Source of the DNA: Todiramphus chloris collaris
Taxonomy: Eukaryota; Chordata; Aves; Coraciiformes; Alcedinidae
Direction: 5' to 3'
Assembly (NCBI GenBank): GCA_025345505.1
Contig: JANVCC010010406.1
Span: 15,527,260-15,591,259 of the forward strand
Length of the DNA stretch: 64,000 nucleotides
Shown: positions 47,325 to 60,415 of the stretch, one piece after another
Numbering within the stretch: the stretch's first letter is position 1
How the letters are laid out: each line of letters opens with the position of its first letter
Position numbers and translations under genes: made by a program
Notes under the pieces: model-generated
Told to the model about the DNA's origin: nothing
Database searches by the model: none
The model's input: only the letters and a program-made list of their open reading frames with translations

Positions 47325-50314
47325 GAAGTGACATGTTTCTGTTTAACTTTTTTTTTTTTTTTTTTAACTAAGAATAGTGACCGAGTTATACAGATGTGTT
47401 CATTTGACAAGCAAGAAGCTCCCCATATGTGAAATTCATGCTTCTCACTTTGTCTAAAAGAAGAAACATCTCTGTGACAGATGATCTGCCTTTCATTTCT
47501 TCCATTTCCATTCATATGCCGATGTCCTGAAGAATTGGCTTTCCATTCATTCAGTGCCAGATGTATCATATAACTACCAGTTAAAGGATGATTCACTGAC
47601 CCTATATAAATTCAGGCAGAACACCTTTACATGTAAAGTAATTCTCTGTCAAGTGTTCTAATCCACTGCTGTTTTCCTGTGCTGTATGGTGGATTCCCTG
47701 CACTTGCTCACTCTCATTACACATGGGAGACTTTACTTCCTGTAGAGACCAAAACTGCCAAATAACATTTACTTAAGTTTGTTCTAGAAAAAATGGGATA
47801 CGACTATCCCTTTATCACACAACTCAGCTAAAATTAAAATTAATTTCAGCAGAATACCAGATATTAAAATAGTTCCAGCAGGAAAAAAAAGCACCAAACA
47901 AAACCGAAAAAAGAGACCATGCTATTTACTTTCCTACACTATACCATCCTAATGTTAACATTAGTATCACCTTCGCCTGAAAATATGACAAGACTTTCCT
48001 TCATAAATGTAGAACTAAAAATCCAGTCCACCTAATTCTTTTTTACCTGGATAACACTAATTGCATTTTTAACAGGATAGTACTGTTAGGACTGGAAAAG
48101 GCACTGCACTGCAATGCAGCAGTCATTCTGCAGAGGTCTACAAAGCTACTTCTGTTTTCCATTTTACCTTCTGCCCAGTATAAGTAAAGTATCAGGACAA
48201 AATACAACAAGAGAACATAATACTTCTTCTTCATATTAACTAGACTTCACGTAAGTCACAATATAATATTTTATGCCAATATCTTTCTCAACATAAGCCC
48301 ATTTTCCTTGAGTGCAGCTCAATCAACTATAGCTATACTTTTTCATGCTGGTACGTATCTTAATGAATACTTCCACTCAATTTTGCATTTTTATTAATTT
48401 TCCCAAGATAGAAAAAAAATAGTCTTTTAACTTTTTCATTTAGAATCTGTAATTCTCAAAATGCCTTTACCCAATCCACTTCTATTTATCTAAAGGAATA
48501 CTACCTGTAATTATAATGTAAGAGCTAAACTTACACTTTAAAGAAAATGTAAAGTGGCAAAATCATCTCCCAAAATATCACAAATTAAGGCCTATTATAA
48601 TGGACTCAATTAATTTCTGAGGCATATGCATTAATATACATTCCCAATTACACTAACTATGACGTCCAGGATGCCTAACTCAATAAATATAGAGCAGTGA
48701 CTATATTAATGGAATGAGAGGGTACTCAAGATTTCATATTACCCCTTTATCTATGTCAAGAATTCATGCTTTATTTACTACACACCACTCAAATTCTTTC
48801 CAGAGTACCTGAGTTACTGATTTTCTCAGAGTACTCAATACTGCCATGTCCAATTTGCAATCAATAATGTACTGTGTGTCATAACACCTGTGTCATAAGC
48901 AATCACATTATTCTTATTTTATGCAATAGGAACTGAGAAAAACAGCTAGGTCTGGATCAAGTTCTGGAAGATCATGCCCTGAAAAAGGTGTATTTGCTGA
49001 TGAATAAAATATACTGAAAAAGTAGATGTCAAACATTCATGTTCAGACGTCTCACAGATAAGGACTTCCGAGCTTAGCCTGGAGTCAGATTATAGGCCTC
49101 AAGGAAGTTTTGTTTGTTGCCAGTCCAGTAAAACATGGTAGTTTAGAAATAATTATGCAGGAAGGGAAGAATGGTTTATCGTTTATTCTGGCTCAGGTAT
49201 GGCTTTCTCTTAATCCTAATGTTCACTGCTGGGTGCAGTAAAGTCTAATACTCCTGGATAAAGATTAGTTGGGAAATGTGACAACAGCTTGTATATTGCA
49301 ATAAACTGAGTAGGTGCCTCCAGGCCAATATTAGCCTACCACCACTGAAGTTGTATACTGAAAAAGTCTCAATAATTGATTCACTTACTGGAACATAAAA
49401 CCAGAGAGGACAAGGAAATGCCGCATGAAGAGTAGAGGTGGGGGCAAAGGTCAAGGAGATGTGTCAGTGCTGATGACTTGCAGGTTCCTGTTAATATGGA
49501 AATTAAGGTTGCTATTGAAACAGGGAGTAAACTAGTTGAGTCTACTGCTTAAGCCAGCAAAGTCTTATAAATTGGGATTAAGGACAGGGGTTGGAAGAGA
49601 GAATCCATCCCTTTCATGTCCTCTGAAAGATCTCCACAGATCCTCTTCATGTAGGTACACTTTTTAGTTTTTATTTGTAAGCTATTTTATTTGAAACAGT
49701 TTTTTCCTGACATACCTAAAAATCTAAACATAGTATTCAAAAAAGCCATTTAGCTCATATACTTTGACACACAATAATAGACTATCATGAAAATCATGTA
49801 CTAATTTCACTCTTTGAAAAAATCAAATCCAAAGGTTTATAAATAAAAATGTCTCCATATTCACAGTTCTGCTAAACAATTATTATTTTTCTCCTTTCTA
49901 CTTCAGCAGACCTGCTGTTTCAGAAACTGTTGACAAGCATCTTTTTCATTCAGACCAATCTAAAGCCTGATTGAATCAGCATGCAGTTTTTTCATTGATA
50001 CCATGGAATGTGTGTGAATAACTAGCAACAACCTGTTTCTTCTAATTAAGTTAAAATTGGTTCAAAAAGAGGTTCTCAATGTACTGGAAGCCTTGCAAGA
50101 GGCCAAAAGAGCAGAGAATATAAGAAATATATTACATGTTGTGTAAATATGCATTATGGAAGGATAAGAAATCCTCAGCCTTTTTAGTGTTTCTGAAGAG
50201 ACCTAAAACTTTTTTTTTTTTTCCTCCCTAGTAGCCTGTTTCAACTTTAGCTATTTATAGACACATTCTGATCTATCAATCTTTCTTCAGGATCACTCAA
50301 TGCTGCCACACAGC
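47325..50314. other. AT-rich stretch between two CR1 copies
   Basis: No exon recognised. A minus-strand frame at 48043-48234 starts with a hydrophobic signal-like segment, but the rest has no family resemblance and no splice context was found. A T14 run lies at about 50208-50221. Confidence 0.5.
47348..47365. repeat. Poly-T run (T18)
   Basis: Homopolymer about 25 bp past the CR1 3' end. CR1 does not end in poly-A or poly-T, so this is likely unrelated. Confidence 0.8.
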
Positions 50315-51706
50315 AGCTGGAAAGCAACATCTACAAGAAGGACCAGAAGGAGGATATTGGAAACTACACACTGTCAGTCTGACCTTGGTGCCAGGGAAGA
50401 TTACGCAGCAGATCATCCAGAGTGCCCTTATGTAGCACATACAGGACAACCAAGTGATGAAGCCCAGTCAGCACAGGTTGATGAAAAACAGGTCCTGCTT
50501 GACTAACCTCATCTCCTTCTATGACCAGTGGATAAGGGAAAGACTGTAGATATTGTTTACCTGGATTTACCATTGACACCATTTCCCACAGCAGTCTCCT
50601 GGAGAAACTGGTTGCCCATGGCTTGGATGGGCATACGCTTAGTTGGGTAAAAAATTTGCTGTATGGCCGGGCCCAGAGGGTGGTGGTGAATGGAGTTAAA
50701 TATAGTCGGTGGCTGGTCACAAGTGGTGTTCTCCAGGGCTAAATATTGAGGCCTGTTCTCTTCAATATCTTCACCGATTATCTGGAGGAGGGGATCAAGG
50801 GCATCCTCAGCAAGGTTGCAGGTAACACCAATTTATGCAAGTGGGTTGATCTGCTTGAGTGTAGGGAGGCTCTACAGAGGGATCTGGACAGGTTGGATCA
50901 ATAGGCCAAGGTCAACTGTATGAGGTTTACCAAGGACAAGTGCCAGGTCCTTCACCTGCACCTAGATCACAACAACCCCAGGCAACACTGAAGGCTTGGG
51001 GACAAGTGGCTGGAAAGATGCTGGGTGGAAAAGGACCTAGGGATGCTGGTCGACAGCCATATCAGTATGAGCCCAGTGTGCCCAGCTGGCCAAGAAGGTC
51101 AACGGCATCCTGGCCTGTATCAGAAATAGTGTGATCAGCAGGACTGGGGAAGTGATCATCCCCATGTACTCAGCAACAGTGAGGCTGCACCTTGAATGCT
51201 GTATTCAGTTCTGGGCCCCTTACTACATGAAGGACATATAAGTGCTGCAGCATGTCCAAAGAAGGGCAATGAAGCTGGTGAAAGGTTTAGAGCACGAGTC
51301 TTATGAGGTGTGGCTGAGGGAACTAGGGTTTTTCAGTCTGAAGCAAAGGAGGTTGAAGGGAGACCTTATTGCTCCCTACAACTACCTGACAGGAGGTTCT
51401 AGTGAGGTGAAGGTCAGTCTCCCAAGTAACAAGAGATAGGACAAGAGGAAATAGCCTCAAGTTGTGCCAGGGGAAGTTTAGATTGGATATTAGGTAAAAA
51501 TTTCTTCACAGAAAGGGTTGTAAAGCACTGGAACAGGGTACCCAGGGAAGTGGTGGAGTCACCATCCCTGGAAAGATTTAAACGACATGTAGATGTGGTG
51601 CTGACGGACATTGTTTAGTGGTGACCTGGCAGTGCTAGGTAAATGGTTGGACTTGACGGTATTGAAGGTCCCTTCTTCCAATCAGGACAATTCTACAATT
51701 CTATGA
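50315..51706 (+). mobile_element. CR1 LINE, 1.4 kb, decayed
   Basis: Plus-strand CR1, same orientation as the 45.5-kb copy and 3 kb downstream of it. It starts about 'catctacaagaaggaccaga', in the reverse-transcriptase fingers, and runs to a complete 3' end (ggttggacttgacggtattg, then ttctacaattctatg). It belongs to a related but distinct sequence type: its insertion is longer-decayed, with many stops and indels in the ORF. Confidence 0.96.
50326..51620 (+). pseudogene. CR1 reverse transcriptase, catalytically dead
   Basis: Reverse-transcriptase relic read through several frames. Motif A (50555-50580) has lost about three codons, so the L-D-F-S-K-A-F-D-T type block becomes L-D-L followed by I-D-T or L-T. 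Motif B (50722-50751) reads S-G-V-L-Q-G then a TAA stop at 50740-50742. The palm motif (50812-50829) reads K-V-A-G-N-T in place of K-F-A-D-D-T, so both catalytic aspartates are gone. The C-terminal [17 protein letters not shown] block is still readable at 51242-51439. Confidence 0.9.
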
Positions 51707-52126
51707 AAAGTGCTAATGAAGTCACTGTATTTATTTTACGCTACATTTCTTTACAACTGCAAAGTAAGTGTACTTTAATAGACAGTCTGTATTGAATGAA
51801 AATACAACAATAATTCTGTCACAAAATCAAGTTGCAAGTAAAATGACAAAACCATTTTTGTTAAAAGGGTATCTGCTGACACTAAAGAGATTCCTCAAGA
51901 TTAAAATTTTGTCTCTGCACATTTACACTGCAGTTTGTTTGATGATGTGAATCGCAGCACCTAACCAGTTGCTACTAATGAACATCATAATCACTATAAT
52001 CAAACAAACAAAGCAACCACAAATTAGGAAAGAATTACACTACCATTTAGAAAGTACTCCTATGTTCTCAATGAGTAAGTATATTTGGAGATTGTAAATG
52101 AACTTGAGGTTGCTTTAAAATAATGT

Positions 52127-52195
52127 TTGGGTTTTGTTTTGGGGTTTTTTTGGTTTTTTTTTGGGGGGGTTGGTTTTTTTTTTATTTATTGTGGT
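52127..52195. repeat. G/T-rich low-complexity tract
   Basis: T runs broken by GG, GGGG and G7 on the plus strand, about 230 bp before the assembly gap. Confidence 0.8.
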
Positions 52196-52413
52196 GCCTG
52201 TAAAGTCACTATTTGATCTTATGGATATTACATAGTTTTCCATTTTTACATAGGCCTTTATTTTACCTATTGTATTCAATCTACAGCCTACTTCACATGG
52301 TACGTTTCATTGCTAAAAGAAAAAGGAAGAATCTGTTTTACTAATGCTCCAGTCCTACTTTCTCTATATGTTAATTTATTTCAAAGGAAAAGCTTGCCAG
52401 CTGATGTCAGGGG

Positions 52414-52521
52414 GAAAAAAANNNNNNNNNNNNNNNNNNNNNNNNNNNNNNNNNNNNNNNNNNNNNNNNNNNNNNNNNNNNNNNNNNNNNNNNNNNNNNN
52501 NNNNNNNNNNNNNNNNNNNNN

Positions 52522-52563
<42 letters not shown>
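52414..52563. other. 100-N assembly gap inside a poly-A tract
   Basis: Exactly 100 N (52422-52521) are preceded by ggggg and A8 and followed by A42 (52522-52563). The round number suggests a placeholder of unknown size, and the A on both sides shows the assembly broke inside a long homopolymer. The open frames reported across it are artefacts of the Ns. Confidence 0.97.
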
Positions 52564-52567
<4 letters not shown>

Positions 52568-53899
52568 GCTATAGTCACTTAGCCCAAATCATCAAAGAAT
52601 TGTCATATAAATGCATTCATTATACTGACTTTTCATCATGACATCACAATAGATGTACAAGATAATACAGGCGTAATATCAATGTAACAATGTGCTGTAG
52701 TTATGCACTTTGGGCTTACAAACTTCAGTTATTTCCACTGAAAAATGAGTTGTTGTCATACTAATTTACTTTTAAATGTATGTTTGCTATTGGCAAGTTA
52801 TGTAGTATTGTCATCAACACATACTGGAGCAAAAGGAAGTATTTCTTTCTGGTTTATAACTCCGATTGGTGACACACTTTGCTCTTAAAGGAGTTTGTCT
52901 GTCTGTTGTAAGGAAAAGAAAGAAAGCTTGTTGTTTCAAAACATTTGTTTTCCCATAACTACTTTATAAACCCACTCCTACAAAATGGAAAAGTGCTTTT
53001 ACTGAAGGATTATTTTGGGGAGGGACAAGGCAGAAATAGGAAAGAAGGTGGGTGAGAAGGAAACAACATAATTATCTCCAAATAAAGTCTAATAGATCTG
53101 TTCTTTTACATTCAAGAAATTCAACCAGATAGAAAGGTGTAGTCAGAAGAAGAAAAACTAAAGATCTAATTTTTAAGAGGATCTATTTCAAATATGCCAA
53201 TATTTGTTTTATTATCAGTTGTGATCTACTCATTCATTATGGCAGGCGTAGGTCACAAACTAAGACATCCTTCTTAAAAACAACAGTTATGGGCCTGTAC
53301 TGTTCACAAGAAATACCAAGGTTATTGTCCAGCTCAAATAGAAAAAGAGAGCTTCCATCAACAGATGTCAAAACAGATAAGCACAGATTTGACATGTACT
53401 TGTAGAACTATCACCTGCTATCAGTGCTCCAGTGACAGCTTTATGGTGAGAATTGCAATGAATACAATCATGCTCTGTGATCCAAATATTCTTCAATTGA
53501 ATATGATAAACATGTGTCTTTCTGCTACTCAGTGGGCAGAACATTGCTCCAACATTATTTGTATGATGATCTGACTAATAAGTGTGCATATTCTTTTTTT
53601 TTCTGTGCAGGTATATCCGTATTCCATTTAAGCACACTACCATAAAATACTCCAGTGAAAGTATATATTTTCAATTGATGCTACAGACATGACAGGACAA
53701 AAAAAAGATGAGATTGCACTGCAATGAAAAAACAGTCAGTTGTCCTGTGGTGAGAAAGATGGAGGTGTTTAGTAACACAACTTTTTTACAGTGTCAGGAC
53801 ATCTACAAAAATTTTTGTCTTTATGACAACTGCTTTTTAAAATAAACAGGCATTGAAGAGCCAGCTATGCAGATCTTTCCAGTATCTGATAGGGTATCA

Positions 53900-54160
53900 C
53901 TTGTGCATTGTGGCAGGACAAGGGACAATGGATTCAGGCTAGAGTATAGGAAGTTCCACCTCAAAATGAGGAAGAACTTCTTTACTGTAAGATTTGAAGA
54001 GCATTGGAATAGACTTCACAGAGAGGCTGTGGAGTCTCCATCTCTAGAACCCTTTCAAGACCTGAGTAATCTGCTCTAGTTTTGTCCTGCTCTGGCAGGA
54101 GGGTTGGACTCAATGATCTTCAGAGCTCCCTTCCAACCCCTAACATTCTGTGAGTCTGAG
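53900..54160 (+). mobile_element. CR1 LINE fragment, 3' end
   Basis: Plus-strand CR1 covering the last codons of the ORF and the 3' untranslated region. A frame at 53867-54079 encodes R-K-F-H-L-K-M-R-K-N-F-F-T-V-R, H-W-N-R-L and A-V-E-S-P-S-L-E, then stops. The tail reads ggttggactcaatgatcttc then cccttccaacccctaacatt. The wording 'aggaagttccacctcaaaat' marks the other CR1 subfamily, unlike the two large plus-strand copies. It is 5'-truncated at about 53900. Confidence 0.93.
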
Positions 54161-55060
54161 TCTGTGACCACACTATTAAAAATTACATTATTTTTAACTA
54201 CAGTAAAACATACTCATGCTGCTTAACATAACACAGCTGCAAGCACAACGTGCCAGAGAAAACAATAGCCTGACAAAATACAACGGTGAAAACGAAAGCC
54301 AAGGTGCAGGTACACAAAAGCCTGAAATTATTTCTTCCCAAATGTAAAAGGACCTTTGAGGGCAGGAAAAAAAGGAAGAAAGCAGGGAGGAAAAATTGTT
54401 TATACTTAAGATTGTACAGAATCATTCAGTTCGTTCTGATTCCTTGTTTAATCAGATCTTTCTTTAATGTGTTGACCACTACCTCTCACCTGTATTTCTT
54501 TTTGACCAGTTCTAGATCTCCTTGAGTGTTTCGGTAACAATCAGGTCCACTAAAATTATTATTGGTTTCTCCTAGAGTTTCTTCCAATTATCTATACAGA
54601 GACAGTGATACCACCACAAGGACCATCGTCATAATTTATAAGCCTTTTTAATCACTTTACAGCTTGCCCTAGGCCTATTTTTGAACAAAGGAATTTCCTT
54701 GTGAAATACCCAAAGCGCAGATAGCACAAAATATATTTTAGTTCTTCTGTCCCTTGACACTCAAGACTTCACATTGTTTACCACTATCAAGTTTTAGAAA
54801 ACATCCCTAAAAGAAACTTAAAATATATATTCTCTTAACAGCTTTTGAAAATGTTGATTTTTTTCAATTAAACAATTGAAAATCTCTTACTTAAATACAG
54901 CAGTTTTCACATAAGAGTTATTTAAACCATAAAATTAGACACATTTAGTCAAAAGTGGCAGCCCTATATCCTCACCAAGCAAACAAGACAGTAGTTATGA
55001 ACAGAAGAGAAATTATATAGCCAAAATTCCCATGCCTTTCATTAGCAGAAAGTCTCCTTA

Positions 55061-55122
55061 CTTGTGGATTGGAACAGAATCCTTGTGGATTGAAACAGAA
55101 TCCTTGTGGATTCTAACAGAAC
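55061..55122. repeat. Minisatellite, three 21-bp units
   Basis: Units cttgtggattggaacagaat(c), cttgtggattgaaacagaat(c) and cttgtggattctaacagaac. Because 21 is a multiple of three, a chance frame reads it as L-W-I-x-T-E-S repeats. Confidence 0.92.
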
Positions 55123-58100
55123 AGCTGCCTTTTCCTCTGCAAGGCACAGGCATTGGTCTCCCTCCTGTCCTGACACAGAACCTAAATATCTTTAAGACTT
55201 ACACCATTGAGAATAAAAATGGCTAAAAGAATCAAAATTTACCACCTAACACAGGAAGCAATTTTGCTAGCTTCACTTAAGGAACCAGACCGAAAATTAC
55301 AAAGGCATTCCTATCATTACACAGGGGAAGGAAACTTTTAAACATCTTTTACTATGAGAATAAAATTATCTCTCAGAAAACCTTTATTAAAATCAGTGTT
55401 TGAGAAAGACATAAAGGTACATTGTTCCACAAACATACACTATTTACTAACAGGCATTATCCTTCATGTAAGTCAGAGTACAAAAAACAACTTTTGTTAT
55501 CTTTATTTAAAACCTGCAAGGATAGAAAACATGAGATATTACATACATATTCATCATTATTAATTATGATTAGCAAGCTTTACTACTGCATTTTTATGTA
55601 ATATTATACAAAAAACCTATTTGAATATATGAAGATTAGAAATTATTTGAAGACTAGAAACTTCCCCAACATGTTACTTATGATAAATTGATACATCTTT
55701 TCTCTTCAGAACCACACTACTAATGGAGCTGACATTCACCCTTTAACAAAGGGTATTTGTATACTAAGCCTCAGGGTTTACCAAGATCAAGAATACTAAG
55801 ATCTATCTCTCTTAACTGAACTGTTCAACTTGATATTTAATATTTCAGGCTTTCCCAGAAAATAGCATGCATAAAGTAAATTATTTACAAATGGATACAT
55901 AATGGAAGAGAAAAATCAGGAACTCGAAGTAGCTGCCGGAGACACTCAATACCATACAATAGTTGATCTAGTCCTAGTTTATTTGTTATGTTTCAAAAAA
56001 TAAAGGTCTTGCTGAGTTTCCTATCATCAGTGTACAGCGAAGAATGGAATTGGTTCAGCACCACAAAGAAAAAGAAGAGCAATGCAGTCTTTTGATTGCA
56101 GAGGATAATCTATAAACACAAGGAACAAAGTTGACCCTCAATGTGATCTCTCTTCACCTCTGACAAGGGATGGCAATCTAGAGATATCGTTATAGGGTAC
56201 AAAACAGCTTTCAGGAAAGGTTCCTAAAGGAAATCATTCTTCTATTCAGCTGTGTTGCTATAGAAACAGAACCAATCAAGCCTGTTCACAAAGGCTTTTA
56301 TGTCAACTTCTGTTAGCAAACTCATATAAAAAGTAGAACTCAAACTAAATTAACATGACAGTCATTAAGCTATTAAGATAGGTAAAAGAAGGAAATCATT
56401 TACAAACAAATGTATCATATCTTGTCTCTTGAATAAACAGGTTTTAAGGTGTAAATCAGGTTATTCCAAGGGTTTACTGCCCACTGTTGTAGTTCACTCT
56501 TATGTTTTTGTGTAACCCGAAAGTGTGTAATTTATATAGAATGTTGTCCCCAGATTCAGTGGGTCACAAGCTATATATTTTATCTCCTGTTTTCCCCTCC
56601 CCATGCATTAAAGCAAGGTTGTATAGTATCCCATCACACTGTTAACTGTATTCAGTCAGAAAACACCTTTCATCAAAAGACTTAAGCTAAAAAAATACAC
56701 TCATTGAGGACATTCACATCTACCCCGTATCTTTAAAGTATTGATTCTGCAAAAACTTCAGACAACTACTACCACTACATAAATGAAAAGGGCACTTAAT
56801 GGATTTCCAAATTAAAACATGGCAAATTTCCCGCAACTCCCCACCTAGTCCACAAAAGACATTACGGGCAGCAGAATTTGGATCATGGTATCAAACACCA
56901 CAGGTGAGTTTTCTATCTGTGATGTTACTGGATGATGATTAAAACTCATGCAGAACTAATGTCAGATTGCATATTTTATGCTGCTGTACAGGCACGTTAA
57001 AGGAGAGGGTTTGTTAAAACCCTCTGCCTCTTTCAAACTGCTAATCCCATCTAGTTGTCTAGTCCTAGTTTGGGACATTTTCTGAAAAACTTCTACAATT
57101 ACTGATTTAGTTTTAGTATTTCACTTCTAAAATGTCAAAAAAAATGATTCCCCAAAACACCAGTACAAGAAAAATATCCCCATTCTTCAGCACTATTTAT
57201 AAATACAAGAAATGTACTTGATCATTTAAAATTTATAAAACTCTGGGGGTTATTGTGTTTCAGAATTTTTTTAGTATTTTCTTTTTTCCCAGAACACCAG
57301 AAAACTGGGGTTCATCAGATATAAAGCAATTTTAAAAAGTAGGTTTGATAATGTACTGCTCTTCAGAAAGACTCAATTAAAGCAAAGGTCTACAGACTTT
57401 GTAACCTGTAGACGGTTTGCAGTGATTTCCATGTTTATACATGAAATCCATAAATTAGAGTTTGCTGTTTCAGACTTTGAAATGTGCTGTTTAAATCATA
57501 AGGAGGATGAACCTACTAATTCTATTGCTAAGGGTACTGTGAAGAATATCTGGAATTCCAAACATCTTTTATATTATTATAGCTCCAGAATCCCCCAAAT
57601 CCCAAGGAAGCAGTCCTGGGATCATGTCTCCTCCTGTAGGCAGAAGTCAGCAATTTATACTAAAGCCTCAGCTCTACATCCAAAACTGACAGCTTGAGTC
57701 TCAGTAACCCCCAAAGTTCAGAGTACTTTCCTTACCCTCTCCAGGACAGTCTAGAGGTAAAAAGATGAGGCTTTGTGTGCTTATCTACTTTTATAAATAA
57801 CACAGACATTTAAAAATGGTGTCAAAGGAACAGAGGTAGCATCCTTTCCCCAACAGTTTACAGAATTATGGATAAATCAGAGGTTATATTATTGTATCCT
57901 TTATTACCTTAAAAAAAAGTCAGAAAAAGAACAAAGAAAAGCTATTCAACCTTATACACTCAAGATAACCCTGCTTCACAGATAAAGTCTACCACCAGCG
58001 GAATTACTCAGGGCACTTCTTGGTCCCCTAATCAATGTTCCACAACAGCTTTTTTTTCTGCAACTCATGGAAAACAAGCAGGCCTCTTTCCTTTAACCAA

Positions 58101-60386
58101 ATAATGGTTTCCTTCTAATTATTCCCTTTCTGCTTTTCCTTGCTTTACAGTGGTCCTGGACTTACCAATACCTTCAAATTGGCCAAGACTAAAAAGCTTC
58201 TGCTTTGCTATTTGGCTAACCATTCTGTTGCAGAAAAATATGTACTGAAATATGTGCTGAGTTTGATAATGAATGTACATTGGTTGAAACAGGAATTTTA
58301 AAAAAAGTAAAATAAATTCACTTAGCCCTGAACTATACTCACTGATGTTATAAATACCTAGCTTTTCCTCCATGCCATTCTACCAGTTTGCTGCTCCTGA
58401 CACAAACAGAAGAAAGTGGAGAAAACATTTTTTCCATCAAAACTTAGAATTACTTCTTAAGAGTAGTTTGCCATTAAAATTTATAATTAAATATCTTGAA
58501 GACATTTGGAAGAGTTCACATCTCATTTTCAGAAGGCAGATTTAAGAATCATGAAGAATAAAAGATATAAATAAAAATACCATGATGACAGTGAAAAAGA
58601 CACATATAGGATGGAGACAGTAATGAAGAGTACCTGTAGATCACAGTTCCTGAATAGAACATCTAATGGTCTCTGAGACCTTAGAATAATTTGGTTCTTT
58701 GGAATAGAAGGGCAAGAATGTTCTCTGGATTACCAGCCAATATTTGTAAATGTCATCAGTAAAAAGCATTGAGAATAACTTTCAAAATGGATTATTTTAA
58801 AATATTTTACATAAGCATAACTATGCAAAGAGGAAGACCTTTTAGTGCAAGTAAAATTTGCATGAAATTTCAATCTCATCTGATGACTTTGTATATGAGT
58901 AGCAGGCAGGAAAAGCATCAGCTCTTTTTGCTTTCACATCTGTGCAGACAGCAATTATTTATGATTTGGAACTTTAATTCTTTTCAGGTTGCACAGGGTT
59001 TGATTTGTCAGCAAAACATCCATTTAAATTGTGTTCTTAATGGTCATCTGCTCCAGCAGCTAAGCAAGTAGCTACACTTTGTTGCAAAACACTGTTGTAA
59101 CAATTCTGTTCTAATGAGCTTAATTAATCTAAAACCTCTGAGGACCATGCTCTCTCTAGAGATCTAGTTCTATGTTTCTTAATTGCTTGCAGTAAAATCC
59201 TCCAAGAAATCTGAGGACTGGGTCCAACCCCTCTATGACCCACAAAACCACAATTAATCATTTACATTACTCTTCACTTGGTTTTGTGCACAACAAAAGC
59301 AGATGGAATGTTATTTCTCTAATCTAGCTTTCATTTTCTCCCTTTTTCAAATTACATGCTTTGGAAGCAGGTTTGTCCAAAACCTATCTGAAACAATTAA
59401 GCTAAATTTCTTTTGAAATGCCTAAAACCTGAACTGTCTTGAGTCCTATGCTATTTTTGCAAAAATGATCCCTAATGATGAAGCACAAAAGCAAACACTC
59501 TGGAATAACCTGTGATATTTGCTAAAGCCTCCATAAAACAGAGTATTTTATTTCATTATATACAGTACTGAGATAAAACACACTTGCAAATGTTGTCATT
59601 TTTAAGAGTTTTTATGTCTTCTGACACAACAGTCAGAGAAGCTTTTCTTCTGGGGCCTTTTTCTTCATGGATTATATTAAATCAGGTATCTTTTGCTAGA
59701 AGAAGCATAACCTGGTGACTAATGCCAAACTGTATCAAAACTTCAAGTCTTCTGTTACCATAAAGGTTTACATAACAGGTTTGGATATAGAAGTGAAAAT
59801 TTCAAATATTTGTTTAGCCTACACACTTCATAAACTCTTTTAATTTATCCAAACTAGAGATGACATATACATGGATAAAGTAGCATGTGGCTACAAGTTT
59901 GCTCAATCATTTCTTTGTTGTTAATACCAGTAGTAAAGTTGATTCATTAAATTTGTTAAGATTTTTTTTTTTTTTTCTGTTTGTCCCCTTCAGGCAATAA
60001 TCTACCTGGAAATGCCATACTAAACTTCTTTCTGTTATATGAGAGGAATAAGTTAGTCTTAATAAAGGACATGCAGATACAAACCCTCTTAGAGGTGTCC
60101 CTACCTCTACAAGACTGTCATTGCTACAAGCACAGATAAAACTTTACATGCATCAGATACCAACTAAAAACAATTGCAAAACAGTACAATGATAAAATAT
60201 TGTCACATACACAAACAGTCATCTTTCTCACCTTTTAGTACTACGTATCCTCAAGAGATACTAACTATTCCAAGTTTTGAATGACTATCAATCTCAGAGG
60301 CAATGTTGAGGTTTTTTTTATCAAATTATGTCAGAATATATGTTTCTTTTCCTAAAGTAGATTTCCATTTCTGAGGAATTTCCTTC

Positions 60387-60415
60387 TTTTTTTTTCTTTT
60401 TTTTTTTTTTTTTTT
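60387..60415. repeat. Poly-T tract with one C
   Basis: T9, C, T19 on the plus strand. Confidence 0.85.

Larger units (their letters stand above)
51707..53899. other. AT-rich stretch with an assembly gap
   Basis: No exon recognised. It holds a G/T tract (52127-52195) and the N gap at 52422-52521 with flanking A runs. Confidence 0.5.

Noticed and set aside
48043-48234. Minus-strand frame starting with a signal-like hydrophobic segment
   Set aside because: The hydrophobic part is a common by-product of T-rich codons. The rest matches nothing, and no splice donor fits after the segment.
52310-52582. Open frames of poly-K or poly-F across the N gap
   Set aside because: They are artefacts of translating Ns and homopolymer A.
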